The notes under the pieces are model-generated. The model saw only the letters and a list, made by a program, of their open reading frames with translations. It ran no database searches and was not told the origin of the DNA. From Chlorobium sp. (GTDB taxonomy: Bacteria > Bacteroidota > Chlorobiia > Chlorobiales > Chlorobiaceae): 7,951 nucleotides of DNA. Numbering within the stretch: position 1 is the first letter of the stretch; the number at the start of each line of letters is the position of its first letter. The stretch is from assembly GCA_028278005.1 (NCBI GenBank), contig JANQFD010000017.1, positions 1 to 7,951 of the forward strand. The letters run 5' to 3'. A program made the position numbers and the translations under genes. Below, piece after piece: positions 1 to 6,467 of this stretch.

Positions 1-61
1 GAGGTAAAATCACCAGGGCCTTCGGCAAAAGCGTCCGGTTATTGTTTTAACAGATGATACA

Positions 62-922
62 ATGAAATATACACTCGCCATTCTGCTCATTGTCTCCTGT
101 TTCAGTATTGCCGGGTACGGACAGGATAAGTCGGCATTTGAAATATATGGCAAGGCAGGCAAAAAGGTAAGCTATCGTAAGCTGTTCAAAAAAGCGAAAA
201 AAAGCGACGTTGTTCTGTTCGGAGAATTGCACAACAATGCCATCGCACATTGGCTGCAACTGGAGTTGAGCAAGGACCTGCACAAAACCGGCAAACTGAT
301 TCTGGGCGCTGAAATGTTCGAGGCCGATAATCAGAAGCCGCTCAATGACTACCTCGGCGGTCTGATCGATTACTCGGGTCTGGATTCCCTAGCCCGCCTG
401 TGGTCCAACTACAAAACGGACTATGCTCCGATAGTGGATTTCGCCAGGGATAACGGCATACCGTTTATCGCGACGAATATCCCGAGAAGATTTGCCCGTA
501 TGGTCCATAAAGACGGAGGCTTTACCGCTCTGGACGCGCTCGGCGATGAAGAAAAAGGCTGGATCGCTCCGCTCCCCATTCGTTTCGATCCTGAATTGCC
601 GAAGTATAAAAAAATGTTGACGATGAAGGGTAAACACGGTACTCCCGATCTGGTGAAGGCCCAAGCCATCAAAGATGCCACCATGGCGCATTTTATTGTA
701 TCGAACTATAGAGACGGCCATACCTTTCTGCACTTCAATGGTGCGTACCATTCAGACTTTCATCAGGGTATCGTAACGTATTTACATCAACAGAACGACT
801 CCTTGCGATACATGACCGTTACCACGGTGGAACAGGAGAATGTTCAGTGTTTGGAGGACAAGCACAAGGGTCGTGCGGATTTTATTATCTGTGTGGACAG
901 GGATATGACGAAAACGTATTGA
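62..922 (+). CDS. Exported ChaN-family (haem-binding, Tiki-like) protein
   Basis: The 286-residue product matches the ChaN/DUF399 family, whose best-studied member (Campylobacter ChaN) is an iron-regulated, haem-binding envelope lipoprotein. The fold is related to Tiki/EreA-type proteins. Visible family motifs in order are GELH (54-57), GAEMFE (82-87), NIPRR (139-143), DATMAH (205-210) and NGAYH (226-230). The conserved Glu and His of these motifs are all present, so the protein looks intact. The N-terminus is an export signal: Lys2, then a hydrophobic run at about 4-19. Cleavage could be by signal peptidase I near Gly20, or by signal peptidase II at Cys13 (short lipobox IVSC, 10-13); I cannot decide between them. 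The start at 62 gives a complete signal peptide, but no good Shine-Dalgarno precedes it. It is separated by 194 bases from the next operon, and no haem transporter gene is adjacent. The substrate is unproven; the family assignment is solid. Confidence 0.85.
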   Translation: MKYTLAILLIVSCFSIAGYGQDKSAFEIYGKAGKKVSYRKLFKKAKKSDVVLFGELHNNAIAHWLQLELSKDLHKTGKLILGAEMFEADNQKPLNDYLGGLIDYSGLDSLARLWSNYKTDYAPIVDFARDNGIPFIATNIPRRFARMVHKDGGFTALDALGDEEKGWIAPLPIRFDPELPKYKKMLTMKGKHGTPDLVKAQAIKDATMAHFIVSNYRDGHTFLHFNGAYHSDFHQGIVTYLHQQNDSLRYMTVTTVEQENVQCLEDKHKGRADFIICVDRDMTKTY

Positions 923-1080
923 AGCAGGGAATGGGGGACGGACCTGAGCCCTTGAAGCTGAGCCACTTATCTATTAGAGGGGGGACAGGGCAGTTATTGA
1001 AAGTGGGCGATTGAAATGCAAAGAGCTTGTTTTCCCTGGTTTTTCCCGAGAGCGGCAACGGTGAATAACGTGTTTTACGG

Positions 1081-1089
1081 TAAGGAGGT
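1081..1089 (+). promoter_or_regulatory. Perfect Shine-Dalgarno sequence, misplaced for the next gene
   Basis: The nine bases TAAGGAGGT are exactly complementary to the usual 3' end of bacterial 16S rRNA. The AGGAGG core (1083-1088) lies 28 bases before the ATG of the ABC ATPase, which is too far for normal initiation. That ATG cannot be extended upstream, because in-frame TGA codons sit at 1102-1104 and 1114-1116. The nearest usable start is a TTG at 1101, which would encode a 20-residue peptide in another frame, ending at 1163 inside the ATPase gene. The site may serve a leader peptide or a looped leader, or it may mark a frameshift. Confidence 0.55.
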
Positions 1090-1116
1090 ATCCGTTTTTT
1101 TTGATACTTTCATTGA

Positions 1117-1788
1117 ATGAAAAACGTTATTGCCGAGCTGAAACATGTGAGCCGCGAGTATGACGACGGCCGTATTGTCGCGCTGCAGGATATAACCATG
1201 CAGATCGGGCGGGGGGAGTGGCTTTCCATTACCGGACCCAGCGGCAGCGGAAAATCCACATTGCTGCACCTGCTCGGCGGACTGGATCGTCCGACAAAGG
1301 GATCGATCGTTTTCGACGGAAGGGACAAGATAAGCGCGAGGCAGTGGGCCCGTTTACGAGCCCGGAGGATCGGATTTGTTTTTCAGTCGTTCAACCTGAT
1401 TCCGTCACTGACGGCACTTGAAAATGTCGAGGTTCCTCTTTTCGGTGTGATGCGCCGTTCGGCAAAGCGCAGGCAAAAGGCAATGGATCTGCTCGAACGT
1501 GTCGGCCTGGCCGATCGGAGCAGGCATCGTCCGGGGACTCTTTCCGGCGGAGAGCGTCAACGGATCGCGATTGCAAGGGCATTGGTGAACTCGCCTGATT
1601 TCATTCTCGCAGACGAGCCAACGGGAAATCTTGACACCAGAACCTCCCGGGAAATCATGGATTTGCTCGAGTCAATCCACACATCCGAGCGCACAACGCT
1701 TGTTGTTGTCACCCACGAAATAGAGATCGCCTCCCGTGCAACCCGGACCATCCGGTGTGTCGATGGCATGATTGCCGGGGATATCTGA
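1117..1788 (+). CDS. ABC transporter ATP-binding protein (MacB/LolD type)
   Basis: This 223-residue protein is a complete ABC ATPase of the MacB/LolD/FtsE subgroup, which powers permeases of the FtsX type by a mechanical cycle rather than classical import. Motifs: Walker A GPSGSGKST (40-48), Q-loop with Gln90 in the stretch FQSFNL, signature LSGGE (142-146), Walker B ending ILADEP (163-168), the subgroup-typical TGNLD D-loop (169-173) and the H-loop His200. All catalytic residues are present and the length is normal for the family. ATG 1117 is the only sensible start, since an in-frame stop lies directly upstream, but the strong Shine-Dalgarno in front is 28 bases away. The permease starts 35 bases after this gene ends, so the two are almost certainly an operon and form one complex at the inner membrane. 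The exact substrate (lipoprotein, lipid, peptide or drug) cannot be read from the ATPase. Confidence 0.93.
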   Translation: MKNVIAELKHVSREYDDGRIVALQDITMQIGRGEWLSITGPSGSGKSTLLHLLGGLDRPTKGSIVFDGRDKISARQWARLRARRIGFVFQSFNLIPSLTALENVEVPLFGVMRRSAKRRQKAMDLLERVGLADRSRHRPGTLSGGERQRIAIARALVNSPDFILADEPTGNLDTRTSREIMDLLESIHTSERTTLVVVTHEIEIASRATRTIRCVDGMIAGDI

Positions 1789-1823
1789 TAGATCCTGATT
1801 ATGTACAAAAATTAGTTAGTTCC

Positions 1824-2945
1824 ATGCGGTTTATCAGTATCCCGGTTTTAAGTCTCGGCCGAAGGCCAATGCGGACGGTGCTTACGGTTATCGGTATCGC
1901 GGTTGCTGTGGGCAGTTTTATCGCTCTCGTAGGCATGTCCAGGGCTCTGGAGAAAGCCTGGGTGAACAGTCTCGATGATCGGGGAACCCATCTGCTGGTT
2001 ACGCGAAAGGGGGTGGTGGAACTGCTGACAGCGTCCATCAAGGAAGATATCGGAGAGCAGCTGCAGGATATCCGGGGTGTTCGGGCAGTCGCGGGCGAGC
2101 TCGTTGATCTGGTCACCCTCAAGTCCGGACAGGCGGTACTTATTACCGGCTGGTCGCCCGAAAGCTATCTGTGGCAGACCCTTAATATTGTCAGGGGCAA
2201 TCTCCCTGATTTCAACTCTTCAGAAGAAGTAATGTTAGGCCAGGCATGTTCCGAATCGCTTGGCAAAGAGGTCGGGGATACCGTTCTGGTCCGGGATAAA
2301 GAGTTCATTGTTTCCGGGGTATTCCGTGAAAGCGGCGTCATGACAAACGGTACCATTGTGTTTCCGCTCAATGTCATGCAGGATATGATTGAAAAGCCCG
2401 AAACCGTCACGGTATTCAATCTGCTCATCGATCATCCCGATCAGCCCCTGAAAGTCGAAGCTCTCAGGAATGATCTCGGTGAGGCTTTTGAGGATCTTTT
2501 ATTCACCGAAACCGATCAGATCGCAGAGAGCAACCACATGATGCAGCTTTTTCGCGCAATGGCCTGGGGGACTTCGACTATTGCCCTCGTGATCGCTCTT
2601 GTTGTGATCGTCAACACCTTGTTGATGACCGTTTCTGAGCAGAAACGGCAGATCGGCATTCTGTCGGCTGTGGGCTGGTCCTCGGAACGAATTCTGGCCG
2701 TGGTGATAACCGAAGGTTTTCTTCTCGCGCTCTTCGGAAGCATTGCCGGAAGTGTACTGGGCATCTACGGACTGCATTATCTGGCAAGCATGCCGCAGAT
2801 GCAGGGATTTCTACAACCGGAAATTACCCTGCGAATGGTATTGGAGGTTTGCGGGGCAACCTGTGTGCTGGGAATACTGGGCGGTTTATACCCGGCATTG
2901 CGGGCGATCCGTATCAACACTGTCGACGCCCTGAGGTATGAGTGA
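1824..2945 (+). CDS. ABC transporter permease, FtsX/MacB family
   Basis: The 373-residue product has the MacB-like plan. A short cytoplasmic N-terminus with the motif RRPMRTVLT leads into TM1 (about 18-40). A large periplasmic domain (about 41-240, MacB-PCD type) follows, then three C-terminal helices (about 248-270, 290-318 and 338-358). The cytoplasmic loop SEQKRQIGILSAVGW after TM2 and the ending GLYPALRAIRINTVDALRYE are hallmarks of FtsX-domain permeases. I chose ATG 1824 because it gives the standard family start. A longer in-frame start at 1755 would overlap the ATPase and add 23 polar residues unlike any permease N-terminus. Neither has a clear Shine-Dalgarno. The permease works with the upstream ATPase as a dimer in the inner membrane. 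Its stop codon lies inside the start of the next gene (8-base overlap), implying coupled translation. No periplasmic adaptor (MacA/HlyD) or outer-membrane factor is encoded here. Confidence 0.9.
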   Translation: MRFISIPVLSLGRRPMRTVLTVIGIAVAVGSFIALVGMSRALEKAWVNSLDDRGTHLLVTRKGVVELLTASIKEDIGEQLQDIRGVRAVAGELVDLVTLKSGQAVLITGWSPESYLWQTLNIVRGNLPDFNSSEEVMLGQACSESLGKEVGDTVLVRDKEFIVSGVFRESGVMTNGTIVFPLNVMQDMIEKPETVTVFNLLIDHPDQPLKVEALRNDLGEAFEDLLFTETDQIAESNHMMQLFRAMAWGTSTIALVIALVVIVNTLLMTVSEQKRQIGILSAVGWSSERILAVVITEGFLLALFGSIAGSVLGIYGLHYLASMPQMQGFLQPEITLRMVLEVCGATCVLGILGGLYPALRAIRINTVDALRYE

Positions 2946-3639
2946 ATCGATAGTAACAAGCTATCCCTATTTGGTTGTCAGCCTGCTGTTGCTTGCATTG
3001 TTTCTTCTGCTGTTCATGATAGCAGGGAATCAGCGGCGTCCGATGTTCTGGAGTGCCCTGCTGTCGGCTCCCTACGGATTTCTCTCGGTGATTTTCGTCC
3101 CTGACTACTGGAATCCCGTGCGTGTCGCAGTGTGGGGCGGAGCAGGGATCGAGGATATTGTTTTTTCCTTTGCAAACGGCGGCATTGTCTGGTTTCTGGT
3201 GACATTTCCGCTGCGGGACCGGCTTTCATTTGATATTCAGATCAAACGAGTTCTGAAAAGGTATGTGATCTGGACGGTTGGCGGAACCCCTCTCGGTCTT
3301 TTTCTGCTTTTTCTCGGCTCAGATCCCATGCATGGGGTTCTGCTCGTCTTATCGGTCATGATCGTCGTGTTTCTGTGGTTGCGCATCGAGCTCTGGCCGC
3401 TTTTTCTGGTGGGCGCGGTTTCTTTCGGCGCCATGTATACGGCAACCTGCATGGCAATATTCCGGATTAGTCCCGATCTGTTATTGCAATGGAATATTCA
3501 GGCACTGTCGGGCTACTACTTTTTCGGTGTACCGCTGGAGGAGATTGCCTGGAGTATCGCTTTCGGGGCAGTGTGGCCGTTGCTCGTGGCTTACGCGTTC
3601 GAGACACGCATATCATTCCGAATGGACAATCCTTCATAA
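2938..3639 (+). CDS. Lycopene cyclase-domain (CrtYc/CrtYd-like) membrane protein
   Basis: A 233-residue, very hydrophobic protein with about six membrane segments (roughly 11-29, 38-55, 72-92, 108-127, 132-170 as one or two, and 195-222). Two places carry the acidic signature of the integral-membrane lycopene cyclases of actinobacteria, archaea and fungi. One is DYWNP (56-60) followed by GAGIEDIVFSF (68-78). The other is FGVPLEEIAWS (196-206), where PLEE matches the PxEE motif. The two halves each resemble one CrtYc/CrtYd domain, so it is probably a fused two-domain protein. Classical members cyclise the psi-ends of lycopene; many relatives annotated with this domain have unknown roles. The start overlaps the permease stop by 8 bases (ATG 2938, TGA 2943-2945), so translation is probably coupled to the transporter. 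No other carotenoid gene is in view. The domain call is moderately secure from motifs; cyclase activity is inference. A generic membrane accessory subunit of the ABC system is the alternative. Confidence 0.6.
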   Translation: MSESIVTSYPYLVVSLLLLALFLLLFMIAGNQRRPMFWSALLSAPYGFLSVIFVPDYWNPVRVAVWGGAGIEDIVFSFANGGIVWFLVTFPLRDRLSFDIQIKRVLKRYVIWTVGGTPLGLFLLFLGSDPMHGVLLVLSVMIVVFLWLRIELWPLFLVGAVSFGAMYTATCMAIFRISPDLLLQWNIQALSGYYFFGVPLEEIAWSIAFGAVWPLLVAYAFETRISFRMDNPS

Positions 3640-3798
3640 AGAGCGCCGCCCGCAGGAAACCATTCCACATATCATAGTGTTGTAAAAGAAGTGTCCAGGC
3701 ATTGTTTCCCTGGCCCGGATACCGACCGACCGAAGTTGCAACAGAACTAGCCGGCGTTTGCTTGCACCCCCTGCCTTTATGCGGACGTCGCAGATTAC

Positions 3799-3803
3799 AG
3801 GAG
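3799..3803 (+). promoter_or_regulatory. Shine-Dalgarno site deciding the arsM start
   Basis: AGGAG lies 6 bases before ATG 3810, an ideal distance. It supports this start over the in-frame ATG at 3702, which would add 36 residues with no resemblance to the methyltransferase family and has no comparable ribosome site. Confidence 0.75.
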
Positions 3804-3809
3804 CTCAAA

Positions 3810-4613
3810 ATGGATATTGAAAAAGCCAAAAAGATCGTACGGGAAGCTTACGGAAAACTTGCCGAGGGCCAGGAGTGCTGCTGCGGCGATTCCTCTTGCG
3901 GAACAGACACTACGGATTTTGCCAGGTCCATCGGCTATACCGATGAAGAGTTGCAGGTCATTCCTGATGAGGCGAACCTGGCTCTCAGTTGCGGAAATCC
4001 CACGGCTTTTGCCGATCTCGGCAGTGGCGAGGTTGTGCTTGATCTTGGTTCAGGCGCCGGATTCGACTGCTTTCTGGCCGCAGCAAAGGTCGGTTCCGAT
4101 GGACACGTTATCGGTGTGGATATGACTCCTGAAATGGTCCGGAAGGCAAGAATCAATGCAAAAAAGCACCGGATCGATAATGTTGAGTTCAGGCTCGGCG
4201 AAATTGAAAACATACCTGTTGCCGATAATTCGGTCGATGTTATTGTGAGCAATTGTGTCATTAACCTTTCAGCGGACAAACCGAAAGTTTTCCGTGAAAT
4301 TTACAGGGTGTTGAAGCCGGGCGGAAGAATAGCGGTTTCCGATATCGCTCTCCTCAAGGAGCTGCCCGCGAAAACCCGGGAAAGCATCGAGGCATATGTG
4401 GGTTGTGTCGGAGGGGCGTCAACCGTCGATGCATTACAAAAGACCATTGAAGCAGCAGGTTTACAGAATGTAAAGATCTCGATCAAAGGAACTTCCGCCT
4501 GTATTGGTTTCGATACGAAAGATCCCGTAGGAAGGGCGATACTGGACAGTTTCGACAAGAGCGAGTCTCTCGATGACTATGTGGCGAGTGTTCTTATAGA
4601 AGGGTTCAAGTAA
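3810..4613 (+). CDS. arsM: Arsenite S-adenosylmethionine methyltransferase (ArsM)
   Basis: The 267-residue protein is an ArsM/AS3MT-type enzyme, which transfers methyl groups from S-adenosylmethionine to trivalent arsenic in the cytoplasm, giving methylated and partly volatile arsenicals. The SAM-binding Rossmann motif is LDLGSGAGFD (77-86), followed by acidic Asp104 in GVDMT. The three cysteines that bind As(III) in the family are all there: Cys61 in SCGNP, Cys149 in SNCVINL and Cys199 in GCVGGAS. An N-terminal cluster CCC (23-25) plus Cys30 is also present, as in many bacterial ArsMs; the cysteine pair that often closes the C-terminus is missing. The start at 3810 is fixed by a well-spaced AGGAG. 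No arsR, arsB/acr3 or arsC gene is in the window, so arsenic control is not visible; 170 bases separate it from the gene before and 138 from the one after. Function is well supported by the cysteine triad. Confidence 0.9.
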   Translation: MDIEKAKKIVREAYGKLAEGQECCCGDSSCGTDTTDFARSIGYTDEELQVIPDEANLALSCGNPTAFADLGSGEVVLDLGSGAGFDCFLAAAKVGSDGHVIGVDMTPEMVRKARINAKKHRIDNVEFRLGEIENIPVADNSVDVIVSNCVINLSADKPKVFREIYRVLKPGGRIAVSDIALLKELPAKTRESIEAYVGCVGGASTVDALQKTIEAAGLQNVKISIKGTSACIGFDTKDPVGRAILDSFDKSESLDDYVASVLIEGFK

Positions 4614-4751
4614 CATCAAGGCACCTCTATGTATGTATTCCGTGCTTCAAATGCATCGTTGAGCGGATGGAAAAGGGTGGCTCCGGCTCCGAGCTGGGAT
4701 TATCTATTTATTCACGACAAATTATAACGTTGCCTTAAATAAAGCGATACC

Positions 4752-6395
4752 ATGAAAGCATCCGACCTGTTTCTTCAATGCCTCGAGCAGGAAGGCGTTA
4801 AACAGATCTATGGTGTTCCGGGTGAAGAGAATGCGGATATCATGATCTCGCTGCTCGATTCTCCTGTCGAGTTTGTGGTCTGCCGCCACGAGCAGGCCGC
4901 CGCCTTTATGGCTGACGTTCACGGTCGACTGACCGGAAAACCCGGTGTTTGTTTATCTACTCTCGGGCCGGGTGCGACAAACATGGCAACCGGTGTGGCG
5001 AACGCAAACATGGACAACAGTCCTGTTGTCGCGATCGCAGCCCAGGCAGGCACAAACAGGCTCCATAAGGAGTCCCATCAGAATATGGATGCGATCAACC
5101 TCTACAAGCCGATCACGAAATGGAACCATTCGATATTTCAGGCGGATACCATACCCGAGGTGATCCATAAAGCGTTCAAACTGGCGTCGACCGAAAAGCC
5201 GGGTGCCTGCATGGTGGAGCTTCCCGAAGACATAGCAAGGGAAGATACGCCCGTCAAACCGTTTGATACAGCCAGGAAAACCCGCCGCCCCGCTCCGGAT
5301 GAAAAAGCGATCAAAAGTGCCATAGAACTTCTCAAAAGATCTCAAAAGCCGATCATTCTCGCCGGGAACGGCTGTGTGCGTACAAGGGCCTCCAAACAAC
5401 TGAACCGTTTTGTTGATAAAACGGGTATTTATGCCGCAAATACTTTCATGGGCAAGGGAGCGGTATCGGCACGGCACGACCGTTGCCTGTTTGCCGCCGG
5501 CCTGGGGCTCAAAGATCATGTTTCTTATGCCTTTTCGAAAGCCGATCTTGTTCTCTGTATCGGGTACGACATGGTGGAATGGCATCCCCATATATGGAAT
5601 ATCGGGCTCGACAAAAAAATCATCCATATCGATTTCGAACCTGCCGAAGTGGACCAGAACTACCGTGCCGATATTGAAATAGTCGGAGACCTTGCCGGGA
5701 GCTTGTGGGCACTGAACGAGCTTCTCGATGAAAGCCATTCATGGGATGTAAAGGAATTCAGGGAAGAAAGGGAGCATATGCTTGAGGAACTGCGGGAGTT
5801 CAATGCTGATAACGGTTTTCCGGTGAAACCGCAGAAAATTCTCAGCGATCTGCGGTCGATTATGGGCAACGAAGATATTCTGGTGAGCGATGTCGGGGCA
5901 CATAAGATGTGGGTTGCGAGGCATTATCCTGCGTATCATCCGGGTTCCTGTATTATTTCAAACGGATTCTGTTCCATGGGTATTGCGCTTCCCGGCGCTT
6001 TGTCGGCAAAAAAGCTGTATCCCGAGAAGAACGTTGTAGGGCTATGCGGCGACGGTGGTTTTTTAATGAATGTGCAGGAACTGGCTACAGCGGTTCAGTA
6101 CAGCATTCCGGCAACAATTCTGGTCTGGGAGGACGGGGGATACGGCTTGATCAAGTGGAAACAGATGAACCGGTTCGGTAAATATTCTCATACTGATTTC
6201 ACCAATCCCGACATTGTCAAGATGGCCGAATCATTCGGCTGCAACGCTATCCGGGTCGAAGCCTCGAGAGATCTGGTCCCGGCTCTGCAGGCAGGTTTCT
6301 CGGAAAAAAAGCGGCCCACCGTCATTGTGGTTCCGGTCGATTACGAAGAGAACATGAAACTGACGGAGAAACTCGGCAGGATCATCAGCCATTAA
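4752..6395 (+). CDS. Acetolactate synthase-type ThDP enzyme, large subunit
   Basis: A 547-residue thiamine-diphosphate enzyme with the full three-domain plan: Pyr domain (about 1-165), central domain (about 185-325) and PP domain (about 360-530). Catalytic Glu47 lies in RHEQ (45-48), preceded by GVPGEEN (21-27) and followed by LGPGATN (71-77). The metal/diphosphate motif runs from GDG (433-435) to Asp461 in WEDGGYG (459-465). HQNMDAINLYKPITKW (109-124) closely follows the pattern of AlsS-like enzymes. The family condenses two pyruvates to 2-acetolactate, either in valine/leucine synthesis or in the catabolic acetoin route. The usual (N/D)N or ND pair at the metal site reads ED here; the metal-binding Asp is kept. 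No regulatory subunit (ilvN/ilvH) or acetolactate decarboxylase is adjacent, so it stands alone and may act catabolically or on another 2-keto acid. The ATG at 4752 lacks an obvious Shine-Dalgarno but gives the standard family N-terminus. Confidence 0.82.
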   Translation: MKASDLFLQCLEQEGVKQIYGVPGEENADIMISLLDSPVEFVVCRHEQAAAFMADVHGRLTGKPGVCLSTLGPGATNMATGVANANMDNSPVVAIAAQAGTNRLHKESHQNMDAINLYKPITKWNHSIFQADTIPEVIHKAFKLASTEKPGACMVELPEDIAREDTPVKPFDTARKTRRPAPDEKAIKSAIELLKRSQKPIILAGNGCVRTRASKQLNRFVDKTGIYAANTFMGKGAVSARHDRCLFAAGLGLKDHVSYAFSKADLVLCIGYDMVEWHPHIWNIGLDKKIIHIDFEPAEVDQNYRADIEIVGDLAGSLWALNELLDESHSWDVKEFREEREHMLEELREFNADNGFPVKPQKILSDLRSIMGNEDILVSDVGAHKMWVARHYPAYHPGSCIISNGFCSMGIALPGALSAKKLYPEKNVVGLCGDGGFLMNVQELATAVQYSIPATILVWEDGGYGLIKWKQMNRFGKYSHTDFTNPDIVKMAESFGCNAIRVEASRDLVPALQAGFSEKKRPTVIVVPVDYEENMKLTEKLGRIISH

Positions 6396-6467
6396 TCTTC
6401 CAAAGGTTTCTGATATCTGTATCGAATCCGGTCAGGCAGACAGTGCATGTTGTTTTTCCTCTGCGGG

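Noticed and set aside
1..50. Possible tail of an upstream plus-strand gene, open from the left edge to TAA at 48-50
   Set aside because: Only about 15 codons are visible and a second frame is also open to a TGA at 55-57. There is no recognisable protein motif, so a coding call cannot be supported.
389..751. Minus-strand 120-codon frame opposite the ChaN-like gene
   Set aside because: It is fully overlapped by a well-supported gene and shows no motif; shadow frame.
1755..1823. Longer permease start at 1755, overlapping the ATPase gene
   Set aside because: It adds 23 polar residues not seen in FtsX-type permeases; ATG 1824 gives the usual family N-terminus.
3695..3713. CCAGG/CCTGG inverted repeat downstream of the cyclase-like gene, considered as a terminator or operator
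   Set aside because: Five-base stem with a nine-base loop and no T-run; could easily be chance.
3721..3732. Three tandem copies of ACCG in the gap before arsM
   Set aside because: Too short to treat as a functional repeat.
3702..3809. Upstream in-frame ATG that would extend ArsM by 36 residues
   Set aside because: No ribosome site and no family similarity; ATG 3810 has a well-placed AGGAG.
4700..4728. Promoter-like TATAAC (4723-4728) with TTATCT 17 bases upstream, before the acetolactate synthase-like gene
   Set aside because: The -35 half is poor, and such AT-rich matches are common by chance; not strong enough to annotate.
4953..5738. Long open frame (261 codons) on the minus strand inside the acetolactate synthase-like gene
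   Set aside because: It lies wholly within a gene with clear family motifs, shows no recognisable domain, and is rich in residues typical of antisense shadow frames.
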